NCBI GenBank assembly: GCA_030150335.1
Contig: JASLGC010000267.1
Location: forward strand, 1 to 5,458
DNA from: Flavobacterium sp.
GTDB taxonomy: Bacteria > Bacteroidota > Bacteroidia > Flavobacteriales > Flavobacteriaceae
Length of the DNA stretch: 5,458 bases
Direction of reading: 5' to 3'
The notes beneath the pieces are model-generated. The model was given only the letters and a program-made list of their open reading frames with translations, ran no database searches and was not told the DNA's origin. How positions within the stretch are numbered: position 1 is the first letter of the stretch; every line of letters begins with the position of its first letter. The position numbers and the translations under genes were made by a program. This document shows, in pieces, positions 5,366 to 5,458 of the stretch.

Positions 5366-5458
5366 ATGCAACATATCATTGATCGTTTCATCAGTTATGT
5401 AACTGTTGATACAGAATCTGATCCTTCTTCAAACTCTTGCCCGAGTACTGAAAAACAA
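5366..5458 (+). CDS. pepT: Peptidase T (tripeptide aminopeptidase), 5' end only
   Basis: Thirty-one codons are present before the right edge. The N-terminus (MQHIIDRFISYVTVDTESD, then PSTEKQ at 26-31) closely resembles the start of peptidase T, a zinc-dependent M20-family exopeptidase that removes the N-terminal residue from tripeptides in the cytoplasm. The zinc ligands and catalytic residues lie beyond the window and cannot be checked. The ATG follows an A-rich leader and an exact -7 promoter match. The gene is divergent from the exported hydrolase, with 201 bp between their starts. The recognition rests only on this N-terminal signature, which is distinctive within the M20 family. Confidence 0.85.
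   Translation, partial: MQHIIDRFISYVTVDTESDPSSNSCPSTEKQ

Overview
The window looks like a chromosomal segment from a low-G+C member of the Bacteroidota, most likely a flavobacterium (family Flavobacteriaceae; the genus cannot be fixed from the sequence alone). The reasons are the AT-rich DNA, a transketolase split into two adjacent genes, A-rich leaders without clear Shine-Dalgarno sequences, and exact matches to the Bacteroidota -7 promoter element TAnnTTTG just upstream of four transcription units.

Layout from left to right. On the minus strand, the transketolase N-terminal subunit gene (67-918) is followed by the first 14 codons of the C-terminal subunit gene (1-44), forming an operon that leaves the window. 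Next is an unusually long stretch of about 945 bases without a convincing gene (919-1864). It holds a G+C-richer array of 11-bp repeats (1363-1458) and several short inverted and direct repeats. A plus-strand gene for a FecE/BtuD-like ABC transporter ATPase (1865-2650) converges on, and overlaps by 11 bp, a minus-strand cation diffusion facilitator gene (2640-3638). That gene sits 10 bp behind a short RluE-like pseudouridine synthase gene (3649-4218), probably in one operon. A separate minus-strand gene encodes an exported serine alpha/beta hydrolase (4337-5164). It is divergent from a peptidase T gene whose first 31 codons end the window (5366-5458).

Functionally this is mostly ordinary housekeeping: pentose phosphate metabolism, metal or iron-chelate transport, rRNA modification, and peptide or ester hydrolysis. 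I see no phage, transposon, CRISPR array, tRNA or rRNA, and no obvious new multi-gene system. The least explained element is the 11-bp repeat array in the long intergenic region. Its units are about one DNA helical turn long and carry a GTCnGAC dyad in the best copies. Secondary points are the four-cysteine tail on the metal transporter, the orphan ABC ATPase with altered Q-loop and signature residues, and a start-site correction for the hydrolase.
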